From the NCBI GenBank assembly GCA_963837815.1, contig CAWIOS010000014.1:20792-84791 (forward strand): DNA of 64,000 nt. The letters run 5' to 3'. The notes below the pieces were generated by a model that saw only the letters and a list, made by a program, of their open reading frames with translations, had not been told where the DNA came from and did no database searches. A program made the position numbers and the translations under genes. The DNA is from Fen-1273 sp963837815. GTDB lineage: Bacteria > Bacteroidota > Ignavibacteria > UBA10030 > UBA6906. Shown here piece by piece: positions 18,405 to 27,156 of this stretch. Within the stretch, counting starts at the first letter, position 1, and the number at the start of each line of letters is the position of its first letter.

Positions 18405-18737
18405 ATGATAACAACGTTACGTGTCCTGTTCATTCTGATCTTTGTGTATATGACGTATACCGTCATAGCAACAAGCCTCGAAAGCAATCTTGTTGCGGAT
18501 TGGTCAGGTCTTGCAACAATTCCATGGATGACCGCCACGCTCAAAGACTTCTATGCGAACATTGTAATAATCGCTCTCTGGATGGTGTACAAGGAACGCG
18601 GCTGGGTTTCACGGCTCGTCTGGGTCGTTCTCTTCGTCTGCCTGGGAAGCATAGCAACATCAGCCTATGTCCTGATCCAGCTCTTTCGCGTTTCGACAGG
18701 AGATTCTGTCGAAAGGGTTCTGGTAAATCACCTGTGA
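18405..18737 (+). CDS. DUF1475-like small membrane protein
   Basis: 110 residues with three membrane helices (about 5-22, 47-63 and 69-92). The central WMTATLKDFYANI segment recalls DUF1475 proteins. No function is known. CGGAG stands eight bases before ATG 18405, and the gene sits 38 bases after the desaturase inside the cluster. It may be a scaffold or small subunit for a membrane enzyme, but this is a guess from position only. Confidence 0.7.
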   Translation: MITTLRVLFILIFVYMTYTVIATSLESNLVADWSGLATIPWMTATLKDFYANIVIIALWMVYKERGWVSRLVWVVLFVCLGSIATSAYVLIQLFRVSTGDSVERVLVNHL

Positions 18738-18773
18738 CATTCGATGAATCATAATCGGCATCCTGCCGTCCAT

Positions 18774-18787
18774 CGGCGTCAGCGCCG
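18774..18787 (+). terminator. Weak hairpin inside the lipid cluster
   Basis: CGGCG (18774-18778) pairs with CGCCG (18783-18787) around TCAG and is followed by AATTTTA. The stem has only five pairs, so it may attenuate rather than stop transcription into DUF1295. It is in the 97-base gap, the widest in the cluster. Confidence 0.3.
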
Positions 18788-18834
18788 AATTTTAGAGCGA
18801 TTCACCGTATTCCGACGAGTATGAAGAGAGGTGG

Positions 18835-19638
18835 ATGATGATAGCATTGATGCTTGAAGGGTATGCGATTCTGGTGATCATGATGGCAACAGTCTGGTTG
18901 ATTTACCGCCGGATCGACAACGCGGCCATCGTGGATGTCGGGTGGGGGGGCGGGTTCGCGATTCTGGGCCTCGTCTTCTTCCTCCTCGGCCAGGGCCTCC
19001 CGGAGCGGAGAGTCCTCATAAGCGTACTCATGGTCCTGTGGGGCGGGCGCCTTGCATGGCATCTGTTGAAGGACCGCATCCTCTCCGGCAGGCCCGAGGA
19101 CGGCCGCTATCAGGATTTCCGCGCAAAGTGGAGAGATCGCATTGATCTGAAGTTCTTTCTGTTCTTCCAGGCTCAGGCCGCGCTCGTCATTCTCTTTTCA
19201 ACCCCGATGGCGCTTCTCTCATCGGCAACTGCTCCTCCGGTTACGCCGGTTGAATGGATCGGCGTCGCGGTGTGGCTCGTCGGCTTTTCAGGTGAAGCGG
19301 CGGCAGATTCTCAACTCAAGCGGTTTAAGGACGATCCGGTCAACAGGGGGAGAACGTGTCAATCGGGCCTCTGGAAATATTCGCGTCACCCGAACTACTT
19401 CTTTGAGTGGGTGATTTGGGTGTCGTATTCCCTGATGGCGCTCGCCGTGCCATACGGCTGGATCGGGATCCTCGCCCCGCTGGGCATGCTCTATATTCTC
19501 CTCCGGATCACGGGGGTATCGTTGACTGAGGAGCACGCCCTGCGGACGCGGGGCGCGGAATATAGAGAATACCAGGGAACAACGAGTCCCTTTGTGCCTC
19601 TTCCACGCCGGGCGCCGCGAAAGGTGGTTGCGCGATGA
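18835..19638 (+). CDS. DUF1295 / steroid 5-alpha-reductase-like membrane protein
   Basis: 267 residues, about seven membrane helices. DUF1295 is shown by DVGWGGGFA near residue 38, GGRLAWHL near 73 and the C-terminal core GLWKYSRHPNYFFEWVIW with TEEHALRTRGAEYREYQ. This core is shared with isoprenylcysteine methyltransferase and steroid reductases and binds a nucleotide or SAM-type cofactor. The substrate is unknown. DUF1295 genes commonly sit beside CFA-like methyltransferases and DUF1365. AGAGAGGTGG precedes the start; ATG 18838 is an equal alternative. It overlaps the next gene by ATGA. Confidence 0.9.
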   Translation: MMIALMLEGYAILVIMMATVWLIYRRIDNAAIVDVGWGGGFAILGLVFFLLGQGLPERRVLISVLMVLWGGRLAWHLLKDRILSGRPEDGRYQDFRAKWRDRIDLKFFLFFQAQAALVILFSTPMALLSSATAPPVTPVEWIGVAVWLVGFSGEAAADSQLKRFKDDPVNRGRTCQSGLWKYSRHPNYFFEWVIWVSYSLMALAVPYGWIGILAPLGMLYILLRITGVSLTEEHALRTRGAEYREYQGTTSPFVPLPRRAPRKVVAR

Positions 19639-20753
19639 ATATCGATAGACTGCTGGAGAAAAATATTCTTCCCGATCTGGCGATCCGGTTCGGCATCCGG
19701 CGCCTCCTGCGTTCTCGGCTCCGATTGGAAACGATGCAATCACCCGAGGCCCGGCAGCGGCGTCTCATGGATCTGATACGAGAGATGAAAAGGAGCCCGA
19801 TTGCGGTACGGACGGAGGACGCCAACGGGCAGCACTATGAGGTGCCGACGGACTTCTTCCGCCACGTCCTCGGTCCACACATGAAGTACAGCTGCTGCTA
19901 TTGGCCGGACGGTCATATGAGCCTCGGTGCTGCGGAAGAAACAATGCTTGAGATGACGTGCGAAAGGGCGGAACTTCGTGACGGCTACGAGATCCTCGAA
20001 CTGGGCTGCGGCTGGGGATCTCTCACGCTCTTCATGGCAGAACGCTATCCTGCGTGCCGGATTACCGCGGTCTCCAATTCCAGGACCCAGAAAGTCTGGA
20101 TTGACGGCGAGGCCGCCAGGCGAGGGCTGCATAACGTTACCGTGATAACCGCCGATATGAACACATTCGACATTGATTGTGCATTTGACAGGATCGTCTC
20201 GGTCGAGATGTTTGAGCACATGCGAAACTATAAGCGCTTGCTGGGATCGGTGGCGCGCTGGCTGAAAGACGACGGCAAACTGTTTGTGCACATCTTCTCG
20301 CACACGGAGCTTGCGTACCTGTTTGAGGACCGAGACTCCACGGACTGGATGGCTAAGTACTTTTTCTCCGGCGGCATCATGCCCAGCGATAATCTGCTCC
20401 TGTACTTCAATGATGACGTGAAAGTGGAGAACCACTGGCGGGTGAGCGGAATCCACTACCGGCGCACCGCAGAGGCATGGCTTGCCAATATGGACGCCGC
20501 AAAAGCCGAAATCATGCCATTGCTTGCTTCGACGTACGGCGTGGACCAGGCGACAAAATGGTGGGTATACTGGAGAGTGTTCTTCATGGCATGCGCAGAG
20601 CTCTGGGCGTTCCGCAACGGCGGGGAATGGATCGTCAGTCACTACCTGTGTACGAGAACGAACGCGGCATTGCCGCGTGAGAAGTGCGCCACGGGCTTCC
20701 CTCTGCAGGCATCCCGGGGATGCCCTCCGGAGAATTACGAGAGGATTTCATGA
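19635..20753 (+). CDS. CFA-like SAM-dependent methyltransferase, type 1
   Basis: 372 residues. The SAM-binding loop is LELGCGWGS near residue 121, with SVEMFEHM near 189 as the post-II motif. The segment QHYEVPTDFFRHVLGPHMKYSCCYW and the FEDRDSTDWMAKYFFSGGIMPS region place it in the branch shared with plant coclaurine N-methyltransferases and with bacterial CFA-like enzymes of unknown substrate, distinct from the full CFA synthase at 22775. It probably methylates an acyl double bond or an amine. It is coupled on both sides by ATGA overlaps to DUF1295 and the flavoprotein. Confidence 0.88.
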   Translation: MNIDRLLEKNILPDLAIRFGIRRLLRSRLRLETMQSPEARQRRLMDLIREMKRSPIAVRTEDANGQHYEVPTDFFRHVLGPHMKYSCCYWPDGHMSLGAAEETMLEMTCERAELRDGYEILELGCGWGSLTLFMAERYPACRITAVSNSRTQKVWIDGEAARRGLHNVTVITADMNTFDIDCAFDRIVSVEMFEHMRNYKRLLGSVARWLKDDGKLFVHIFSHTELAYLFEDRDSTDWMAKYFFSGGIMPSDNLLLYFNDDVKVENHWRVSGIHYRRTAEAWLANMDAAKAEIMPLLASTYGVDQATKWWVYWRVFFMACAELWAFRNGGEWIVSHYLCTRTNAALPREKCATGFPLQASRGCPPENYERIS

Positions 20754-22012
20754 CATCGATCGCGATAATCGGCACCGGTATCGCCGGCATGGGGTGCGGA
20801 CACTTCCTTCACCGGAAATTCGACATCACGATGTTCGAACAGAACGACTACGCCGGGGGGCACACAAATACCGTGACGGTCGACGAAGATGGTATCGCAA
20901 TCCCGATCGACACGGGTTTTATAGTGTACAACGAGGTGACCTATCCGAACCTGACCCGGTTGTTCCGTGAGCTCGACGTCCGGACAACGGAGACATCCAT
21001 GTCGTTCAGCAGTCAGCACGTGCCGTCCCGGCTTGAATTCTCGGGTTCTGGTTTGAGCGGGTTGTTCGGACAACGGAAGAACCTGTTTTGCCCCTCCTTC
21101 TGGCGGCTTCTTCTCGCGATCAACCGCTTCAACAGGGAAGCGCCGGAAATTATTGACGATGCGCGCTATGCCGGTCACACGCTCAGCCGGTATGTCGCCG
21201 AGAAGAATTACAGCGAAGACTTCCTCAATAAATATCTGATCCCGATGAGTTCCGCCGTCTGGTCAACGCCTGCGGAGAAGATGCTGAATTTCCCGGCAAT
21301 GACCCTGGTCCGGTTCTTCAAGAACCACGGTTTCCTCGGACTCGACACTCAGCATCAATGGCGTACTGTCGTGGGCGGCAGCAGGTCGTACCGAGACAGG
21401 CTGATCGCCCCATTCCGGGAACGCATCCGCCTCAACTCCCGGGTCCGAAGCGTTGCACGGCAGAACGGGGGAGTTGTGCTTGAAACGGCCGATGGTTCAC
21501 GCCAGGCGTTTGATAAAGTCATCTTTGCGTCCCATGCCGATCAAACGCTGGACATGCTCGCGGATGCAGGCGCAGATGAGCGGCGCCTCCTTGGTGAATT
21601 CAAGTATCAGAGAAATACTGCAACACTCCACACAGACAGTCGGGTGATGCCCGGGCACAGGCGAAACTGGTCGTCTTGGAACTACCGGATCGAAGCAAAT
21701 GCAGACGGCGTCCTGATCCCGTCGATCGTCTATTACATGAACAGTCTGCAGAGGGTGTCACAAAAGAAGGACTATTTCATCTCCATCGGTGATCCCGGCA
21801 GCGTACAACCCGGCCGGATCCTGAAAACAATTGTGTACGAGCATCCTCTCTACACGGCCGGCGCAGTGGCGGCCCAGAAGGAACTCCGTTCGTTGAACAA
21901 ACCGGGACCCGTCTATTATTGCGGCAGCTACTTCCGCTACGGGTTCCACGAGGATGCCCTCACGTCGGCGATCGAGGTGTCCGAAGACGTGAGAGGAGGG
22001 AAAGTCTGGTGA
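20750..22012 (+). CDS. FAD-dependent amine-oxidase-like oxidoreductase (cluster type with CFA/DUF1365)
   Basis: 420 residues. The N-terminus has the FAD-binding Rossmann motif IIGTGIAGMGCGHFL followed by FEQNDYAGGHTNT, then the IDTGFIVYNEVTYPNL signature of the flavoprotein family that lies beside DUF1365 and CFA genes. The C-terminal VYYCGSYFRYGFHEDALTSAIE closes the FAD site. In Rhodobacter, members of such clusters take part in making furan or methylated fatty acids, where a flavoprotein desaturates the methylated chain; equivalence here is an inference. Start ATG 20750 overlaps the previous stop and has GAGGA upstream; the longer frame from 20684 lacks support. Confidence 0.9.
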   Translation: MTSIAIIGTGIAGMGCGHFLHRKFDITMFEQNDYAGGHTNTVTVDEDGIAIPIDTGFIVYNEVTYPNLTRLFRELDVRTTETSMSFSSQHVPSRLEFSGSGLSGLFGQRKNLFCPSFWRLLLAINRFNREAPEIIDDARYAGHTLSRYVAEKNYSEDFLNKYLIPMSSAVWSTPAEKMLNFPAMTLVRFFKNHGFLGLDTQHQWRTVVGGSRSYRDRLIAPFRERIRLNSRVRSVARQNGGVVLETADGSRQAFDKVIFASHADQTLDMLADAGADERRLLGEFKYQRNTATLHTDSRVMPGHRRNWSSWNYRIEANADGVLIPSIVYYMNSLQRVSQKKDYFISIGDPGSVQPGRILKTIVYEHPLYTAGAVAAQKELRSLNKPGPVYYCGSYFRYGFHEDALTSAIEVSEDVRGGKVW

Positions 22013-22788
22013 TGCAATCCTCCCTGTACCGATCGACGGTCATGCATCACCGGCTCGCCCCGGCGAAACACTGCTTCGTGTACGGCATCTTTCTGTTCTG
22101 TCTCGATCTTGACGAGATCCTGATGCTCGACCGGAACCTCTGGCTCTTCGGGCACAACCGGAAAAACGTGTTTGAGTTCAGGGATGCCGACCACCTGTCC
22201 GCGGGCAGGGACTCTGTCAAGGACAGCGTCATTGCCTATGTGCGGTCGCAAGGAGTCCGGGATCCCGTCGCCAGAGTGCTCCTCATCACACACCTGCGGA
22301 CGCTGGGTTACGTCTTCAATCCGGTTTCCTTTTACTACTGTTTCGGACCCGGCGACGAGCCCGTGTGCTGCGTTGCGGAGGTCATGAACACGTACCGGGA
22401 GATGAAACTCTTTTTGATCCGGCGGGAGCAATTTGCCGGGGGGATGTTCCGGATGGTAAGGCCGAAGCATTTTTATGTCTCCCCGTTCGTAGATCTCGAC
22501 GATATGTTCGAGTTTCGCCTGGCACTCCCCCGCGACAGTCTCCGGATCCATATCAATGACATCGACAAGAGGGGGAACACGTTTCTTGTCACGTCACTGA
22601 CCGGGAAGCGACGGGAGCTGACAAATTCCAGGCTCCTGGGGTACCTCTTTCGGTTCCCCCTCATCACCGTCAGAATAATCTGGTCCATTCATTGGCAGGC
22701 GCTGCACCTGTATGTGAAAGGTCTCCCCTACCACAAGAAAGCATCTGATCCACATTTGCAACGAGAGGTTCACTATGCACGACACTGA
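22012..22788 (+). CDS. DUF1365 domain protein
   Basis: 258 residues, full-length DUF1365. Typical segments are VMHHRLAPAKHCFVYGIFLFCLDLDE, LRTLGYVFNPVSFYYCF and KHFYVSPFVDLDD. No reaction is established, but the family almost always sits between an FAD oxidoreductase and a CFA synthase and is counted among light- or singlet-oxygen-induced genes in several bacteria. Start ATG 22012 shares bases with the previous TGA and has AGGAGG upstream. The last 14 bases overlap the CFA synthase gene. Confidence 0.9.
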   Translation: MQSSLYRSTVMHHRLAPAKHCFVYGIFLFCLDLDEILMLDRNLWLFGHNRKNVFEFRDADHLSAGRDSVKDSVIAYVRSQGVRDPVARVLLITHLRTLGYVFNPVSFYYCFGPGDEPVCCVAEVMNTYREMKLFLIRREQFAGGMFRMVRPKHFYVSPFVDLDDMFEFRLALPRDSLRIHINDIDKRGNTFLVTSLTGKRRELTNSRLLGYLFRFPLITVRIIWSIHWQALHLYVKGLPYHKKASDPHLQREVHYARH

Positions 22789-24049
22789 AATCCTAACGTA
22801 TCCACATTCCCTTCCCGCATCCCGTCCATTGTCCGAACGGATTGTTCTCGGGACGCTCGAAGGAATGAGCAAGGGAATGATCACGGTCACGCTCCCCGGT
22901 GGTGAAGTACTTCGCTTTGGCACGAACGACGCCACGCTGCGCGCAGCGATGAACATCATTCGTCCTGCCTTCTTCATGAAATGCATTCTCTACGGCGACG
23001 TCGGATTCAGCGAGGCGTATGTTGACGGCGACTGGGAAACGGACGACATTACAAGCGTCATTTCCTGGTTCCTGCTCAACGTCGAGAACGCTCCGACAGT
23101 ATCGGGCAGCCGGCGGAAGACGCGGGTGTTCAACCTCCTGAAAACGGTCAACACGATCGCCCACCGTCTCCGCGACAACTCACTGCGGGGAAGCAGCCGC
23201 AACATCAGGGCGCATTACGACCTCAGCAATGAGTTCTTCAGCCGGTTTCTCGATCCGGGAATGACATACTCTTCGGCGTATTTTTCAAAGCCCGGCCTCA
23301 CGCTGCAGGAAGCCCAGACCGAAAAGTACGACCGACTCTGCCGTCAGCTTCGCCTGCAGCAAACGGACAATGTACTCGAAATCGGGAGCGGCTGGGGCGG
23401 CTTCGCAATCCACGCAGCAACGACGTACGGCTGCCGCGTAACAACAATAACGGTCTCCGAAGAGCAATTCCACTATACACGGGATCGGATTCGTCGCGAA
23501 GGTCTGGAGGATCGCATTGAAGTTCGTCTCCAGGATTACCGGACAATCACCGGATCGTTCGACAAGGTCGTTTCGATTGAAATGCTGGAGGCAGTGGGTC
23601 ACCGGTATATGGAGACGTTCTTCGGCAAGTGTCACGAGGTCCTGAAGAAGGACGGTCTGCTGGGGATGCAGGTGATCGTTTCGCCGGACTCACGGTACGA
23701 TTCGTTACGGAAAGGAGTCGATTGGATTCAGAAGCACATCTTCCCGGGCTCACTCCTCCCGTCGATCGCCCGCATCAATCAGGCGATCAATTCCACGGGC
23801 GACCTGTTCCTCCACGACCTCAAGAACCTCGGACTGCATTACGCAACAACGCTTCGTCTCTGGCGCGAGACCTTCAACACGAACATCAAGGGAGTCCGTG
23901 ACCTGGGGTTCGACGATCGTTTTGTCAGAACGTGGAACTACTACCTCAGCTATTGTGAGGCAGCATTCGCCATGCGCAACATCAATGTGGTGCAGATGGT
24001 GTACACGCGGCCCAACAATGCGTTGCTAATGCGGGACGGTTGTCGGTAG
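22775..24049 (+). CDS. cfa: Cyclopropane-fatty-acyl-phospholipid synthase family protein
   Basis: 424 residues, the size of full CFA synthases. The N-terminal lipid-binding domain (about 30-110, FGTNDATLRAAMNI, GFSEAYVDGDWET) precedes the catalytic fold with YDLSNEFFSRFLDPGMTYSSAYF, the SAM loop LEIGSGWGG near 203 and SIEMLEAVGHRYM. It moves a methylene from SAM to cis double bonds of phospholipid acyl chains, giving cyclopropane or, in variants, methyl-branched products. It lies with DUF1365 and the flavoprotein, the order found in many light-response clusters. Symbol given by family; product chemistry is uncertain. Confidence 0.9.
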   Translation: MHDTEILTYPHSLPASRPLSERIVLGTLEGMSKGMITVTLPGGEVLRFGTNDATLRAAMNIIRPAFFMKCILYGDVGFSEAYVDGDWETDDITSVISWFLLNVENAPTVSGSRRKTRVFNLLKTVNTIAHRLRDNSLRGSSRNIRAHYDLSNEFFSRFLDPGMTYSSAYFSKPGLTLQEAQTEKYDRLCRQLRLQQTDNVLEIGSGWGGFAIHAATTYGCRVTTITVSEEQFHYTRDRIRREGLEDRIEVRLQDYRTITGSFDKVVSIEMLEAVGHRYMETFFGKCHEVLKKDGLLGMQVIVSPDSRYDSLRKGVDWIQKHIFPGSLLPSIARINQAINSTGDLFLHDLKNLGLHYATTLRLWRETFNTNIKGVRDLGFDDRFVRTWNYYLSYCEAAFAMRNINVVQMVYTRPNNALLMRDGCR

Positions 24050-24141
24050 TTCTTCGTTCACGTGACCCGACGCTGGAATGGGCAAACGGGCTTTACGTTC
24101 GTCACTGTTCTCAGTATTGTAGAATGACACCGGATCGTGAA

Positions 24142-24777
24142 ATGATCGATAAACTTACGCACACAATCGGTAGATTACTGGCAGCGATGCCTTTCATTCT
24201 TCCATTCATCCCAACGGTCGCCATGGCAATCGAAGAACCCAAATACACGGTCGTCAAGAAAGATGATGACGTCGAAGTCCGTCTGTACCTGCCCTTCATT
24301 GTGGCGGAAACGGTCGTCGACACGTCTGATTTTGATATAGCCTCAAATGAGGGCTTCCGAAGACTCGCCGGCTATATCTTTGGAGGGAACAGCGTCCAGC
24401 AAAAACTCTCAATGACATCTCCGGTGTTGACTGAAAAGTCCCGGAAGATTGCGATGACGGCTCCCGTGCAAACCGAACGACGGGGAACTGTTCTGCGAAT
24501 GACATTCATGATGCCGTCCGAGTTTACCCTGGATTCGTTGCCGGTTCCCGATGATCCGAGAGTGAAGCTTCGCCGGGTACCGGCCGGGAAATTCGCCGCA
24601 ATCACTTTCTCCGGTCGATGGACAGAGGAGAATTTCAACGAACACACGGAAGACTTGAAGAAGTGGATAGAAAAAGAGGGGCTGAAAGCCGCCGGGGAAC
24701 CTGTCGTTGCGCGATACAATCCCCCCTTTGTTCCGTTCTTTTTCCGTCGGAACGAAGTCATGATACCCCTGGAATAG
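24142..24777 (+). CDS. SOUL family haem-binding protein, exported
   Basis: 211 residues from ATG 24142, with a signal peptide (about 1-28, ending near PTVAMA). ATG 24124 and earlier starts at 24040 are possible, the last overlapping cfa. The mature part is the SOUL fold: EEPKYTVVKKDDDVEVRLYLPFIVAET, then GFRRLAGYIFGGN and KIAMTAPVQTE, with a second NPPFVPFFFRRNEVMI end. SOUL proteins bind haem or tetrapyrroles, and their link to light or lipid oxidation is unproven. It is the last gene of the + strand lipid cluster, about 92 bases after cfa. Confidence 0.88.
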   Translation: MIDKLTHTIGRLLAAMPFILPFIPTVAMAIEEPKYTVVKKDDDVEVRLYLPFIVAETVVDTSDFDIASNEGFRRLAGYIFGGNSVQQKLSMTSPVLTEKSRKIAMTAPVQTERRGTVLRMTFMMPSEFTLDSLPVPDDPRVKLRRVPAGKFAAITFSGRWTEENFNEHTEDLKKWIEKEGLKAAGEPVVARYNPPFVPFFFRRNEVMIPLE

Positions 24778-24833
24778 GCTCTCCGCCGGCTTCAGGGCGG
24801 GTATTCGTCGAACATCAGAGGAGACATTGAAGC

Positions 24834-25229
24834 ATGGAATACTCAGAATACGTCCCCGGCGTCTGCAACATCGGCCCGGCAGAAATCGCAATGCGAAAGC
24901 GTACGGGTTGGATTGGATTCGCTTTGATCGTTTTCCTCTGGGGAGTCCTGACCTCTCTCGGATCATCGGTGATGTGGTTTTCCCTCCTCTTCATCCCATC
25001 CGCGATATCGGGAGTTGGATTCATCCAGGCGAAAATGCATTTCTGTGCGGCTTTTGGAATGAGGGGACTTTTCAACTTCGGACCGAAGGTGGGAAAGACT
25101 GACACCGCACTGCAGGCTGAATTCAGGGCTCAGGACAAAAAAAAGTCAATGCAAATACTCCTGTATTCTGCTCTCGTCGGAATCGCGGTCGCATTCGCCG
25201 CCTGCATTGTACGGCAAATCAGTTCGTGA
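24834..25229 (+). CDS. Small membrane protein of unknown function
   Basis: 131 residues with three membrane helices (about 27-43, 46-66 and 107-124). The first part has a distinct conserved-looking string GVCNIGPAEIAMRKRTG, whose single cysteine and Pro-x-Glu pair suggest a cofactor or metal site. A GKTDTALQAEFRAQDKKK linker lies before the last helix. The start has AGAGGAG about nine bases before ATG. It follows the SOUL gene by 56 bases on the same strand, so it may be part of the lipid cluster transcript. Confidence 0.65.
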   Translation: MEYSEYVPGVCNIGPAEIAMRKRTGWIGFALIVFLWGVLTSLGSSVMWFSLLFIPSAISGVGFIQAKMHFCAAFGMRGLFNFGPKVGKTDTALQAEFRAQDKKKSMQILLYSALVGIAVAFAACIVRQISS

Positions 25230-25311
25230 GATGGGACCAATGCGCCGGCCTTCTGGTTCGATGATCGATGGGGTCAACAGCGTTGCTGTCGGAACAATGC
25301 AATGCGTTCGT

Positions 25312-26880
25312 TCAGTTCGCGCCGCTGATTCTAAAAACATACGCATAGCGGCAAGGAGGCACTTCCGGCGTGTGGATCGTGAGTCCTTCCTCGTTCTGTT
25401 CCCATTGCAGCTTCGCCTGCACACCAACAAGTTCCACCTTCCTGATATTGCCAAACCACAATCTCTCGGCCTTCGCCAGTGAACGGACGGTGATTGTGCC
25501 GTTGTGCGGCCAGCCGAGCGCGATTGCGTACAGGGTGTTCCCTTTGGTTGTGAACCGGATATCTTCAGAAGTGAGCGGAGTCTTGTTCTGTTTGAAGTCG
25601 CCTCCCTGCACACCTGTTTTTCCTTCACCAGAGATTTTCCAGGGTCGCGTGCCGTAGATCGCTTCTCCATTCAGATCGAGCCACTTACCCACATTGAGCA
25701 GTATCGATCGTTGGTCATCGGGCAATGTGCCGTCTGACCGAAGACCGACGTTCAGCAGCAGGTTCCCATTTTTGCTCACGATGTCGCAGAGGTTGTGGAT
25801 GATGACCGTGTCGCTCAACTCGGGCTTCCCGGAATCAAAATACCAATTCTCCGGTATGGACGTATCAGTTTGCCATGGGTGAGGGAGTATAGTGTTCGTT
25901 TGACCTTTCTCGATATCCAGAACGATTGCTCCGGAATCCGGAACTGAACCGGGCTCCCACGATTTGATATTGAGCACCGCGTCAAGTCTTCCCTGGTGCC
26001 ACCGCTGGCTGCTGTTGTAGAAATGGGAGGCGATTTCGAGACCATAGTGTTCCATCCACGCCCGGGCTTTCTTGCAGCCATCCGAAGGGCATATCATCGG
26101 CATGGGGCCATCGAACCAGAGGAGATCGGGTTGATACTTGTCAATAAGTTCCTTTGTCCGGGAAAACCATTTCTCACAATATGCCGTGTCGGGCGGTTCC
26201 GTGCATTGATGGGGGCGCGAATAGAGGTCCTGTGGGTCATATCCTTCCCACCAGAGGCCCTTCCCCTCCTCCTTCGTGAGATTCCCGTCGTAGGGGACTC
26301 CGTGTTTTTCCCCCGTCCCATCGCTGCCGTGGGAGGTGGAGAACCAGTCCCACGAACGGTCGGAATGTGAGGACACACCAAAACGGAGGCCGTACTTCCC
26401 GGCGGCCCGCTTCCATTCCCCGACAATATCGCGATGAGGACCCATGTTCACGGAATTCCACGGTTGGAATGTGGATGCATAGTTGTCGAAATTGTCATGA
26501 TGGACGGCCACGGGGACGATGTACTTCGCGCCAATTGACCGGTAAAACCTCACAAGCGAATCCGGATCCCATTTCTCCGCCCGCCACAGAGGGATGAGGT
26601 CTTTGTACCCGAATTCAGACGGATGTCCGTAGTGGGCGGTATGGTACTTGTAGGTCGTTCCCCATTCAGCGCCGTGCTGCATGTACATCTGACGGGCGTA
26701 CCATCCGTTTTCATGTGCAGGCACGCTTTGCACTCCCCAGTGCATGAAGATGCCGAATTTTGCATCGCGGTACCAGGCGGGAGCGACGTACTGATGAAGG
26801 GATTCCCAGTTTGGCTCAAATGTCTGCGAAAAGGCCGACGAGCCGAATCCGAGCAGAGAAATCAGGAAGATCGCTTTCAT
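25312..26880 (-). CDS. GH29 alpha-L-fucosidase
   Basis: 522 residues from ATG 26880, which gives a signal peptide (MKAIFLISLLGFGSSAFSQ). The frame continues upstream to 26961 without support. GH29 signatures: WYRDAKFGIFMHWG (40-49), AKYIVPVAVHHDNFD and the nucleophile region LLWFDG with Asp257. A C-terminal beta domain follows the barrel. It releases L-fucose from the non-reducing ends of glycans in the periplasm or outside. It is convergent with the small membrane gene at 24834 and has no sugar genes next to it. Confidence 0.92.
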   Translation of the reverse strand: MKAIFLISLLGFGSSAFSQTFEPNWESLHQYVAPAWYRDAKFGIFMHWGVQSVPAHENGWYARQMYMQHGAEWGTTYKYHTAHYGHPSEFGYKDLIPLWRAEKWDPDSLVRFYRSIGAKYIVPVAVHHDNFDNYASTFQPWNSVNMGPHRDIVGEWKRAAGKYGLRFGVSSHSDRSWDWFSTSHGSDGTGEKHGVPYDGNLTKEEGKGLWWEGYDPQDLYSRPHQCTEPPDTAYCEKWFSRTKELIDKYQPDLLWFDGPMPMICPSDGCKKARAWMEHYGLEIASHFYNSSQRWHQGRLDAVLNIKSWEPGSVPDSGAIVLDIEKGQTNTILPHPWQTDTSIPENWYFDSGKPELSDTVIIHNLCDIVSKNGNLLLNVGLRSDGTLPDDQRSILLNVGKWLDLNGEAIYGTRPWKISGEGKTGVQGGDFKQNKTPLTSEDIRFTTKGNTLYAIALGWPHNGTITVRSLAKAERLWFGNIRKVELVGVQAKLQWEQNEEGLTIHTPEVPPCRYAYVFRISGAN

Positions 26881-27073
26881 TGGTCGTGTGAGAAGGTGCG
26901 TGGTGGTGGGCGTAACGGTTCCCCCCGCAGAGTTTTCCGTCTCAGCGCCGTTCCGGGACAATTAACGTAACCAGCTGCTATGTAAAAAAGCAAGCCCCGG
27001 GAGTATTTGTTTTGAACCTGTATGATATTTTCCTCACGCGAGAGCGGCTGATCATTCTGCTATTATATAGACG

Positions 27074-27091
27074 TGACCCGCCGGGGCGGGT
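27074..27091. repeat. Strong palindromic hairpin downstream of the pterin dehydratase gene
   Basis: GACCCGCC (27074-27081) and GGCGGGTC (27084-27091) are perfect inverted arms with a two-base loop. A second partial hairpin (CCGCC with GGCGG) lies at about 27130-27145. They sit between the ends of two minus-strand genes and could terminate transcription, though no T run follows. Confidence 0.4.
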
Positions 27092-27156
27092 CTCGAGCCC
27101 GGGGCTTCCCGCGTGAGCCTGCGTGGTCCCGCCTGTCACGGGCGGCAGGGACAATA

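Noticed and set aside
26962..27156. CRISPR or tandem repeat array
   Set aside because: GC-rich inverted repeats are present but there are no regularly spaced direct repeats.
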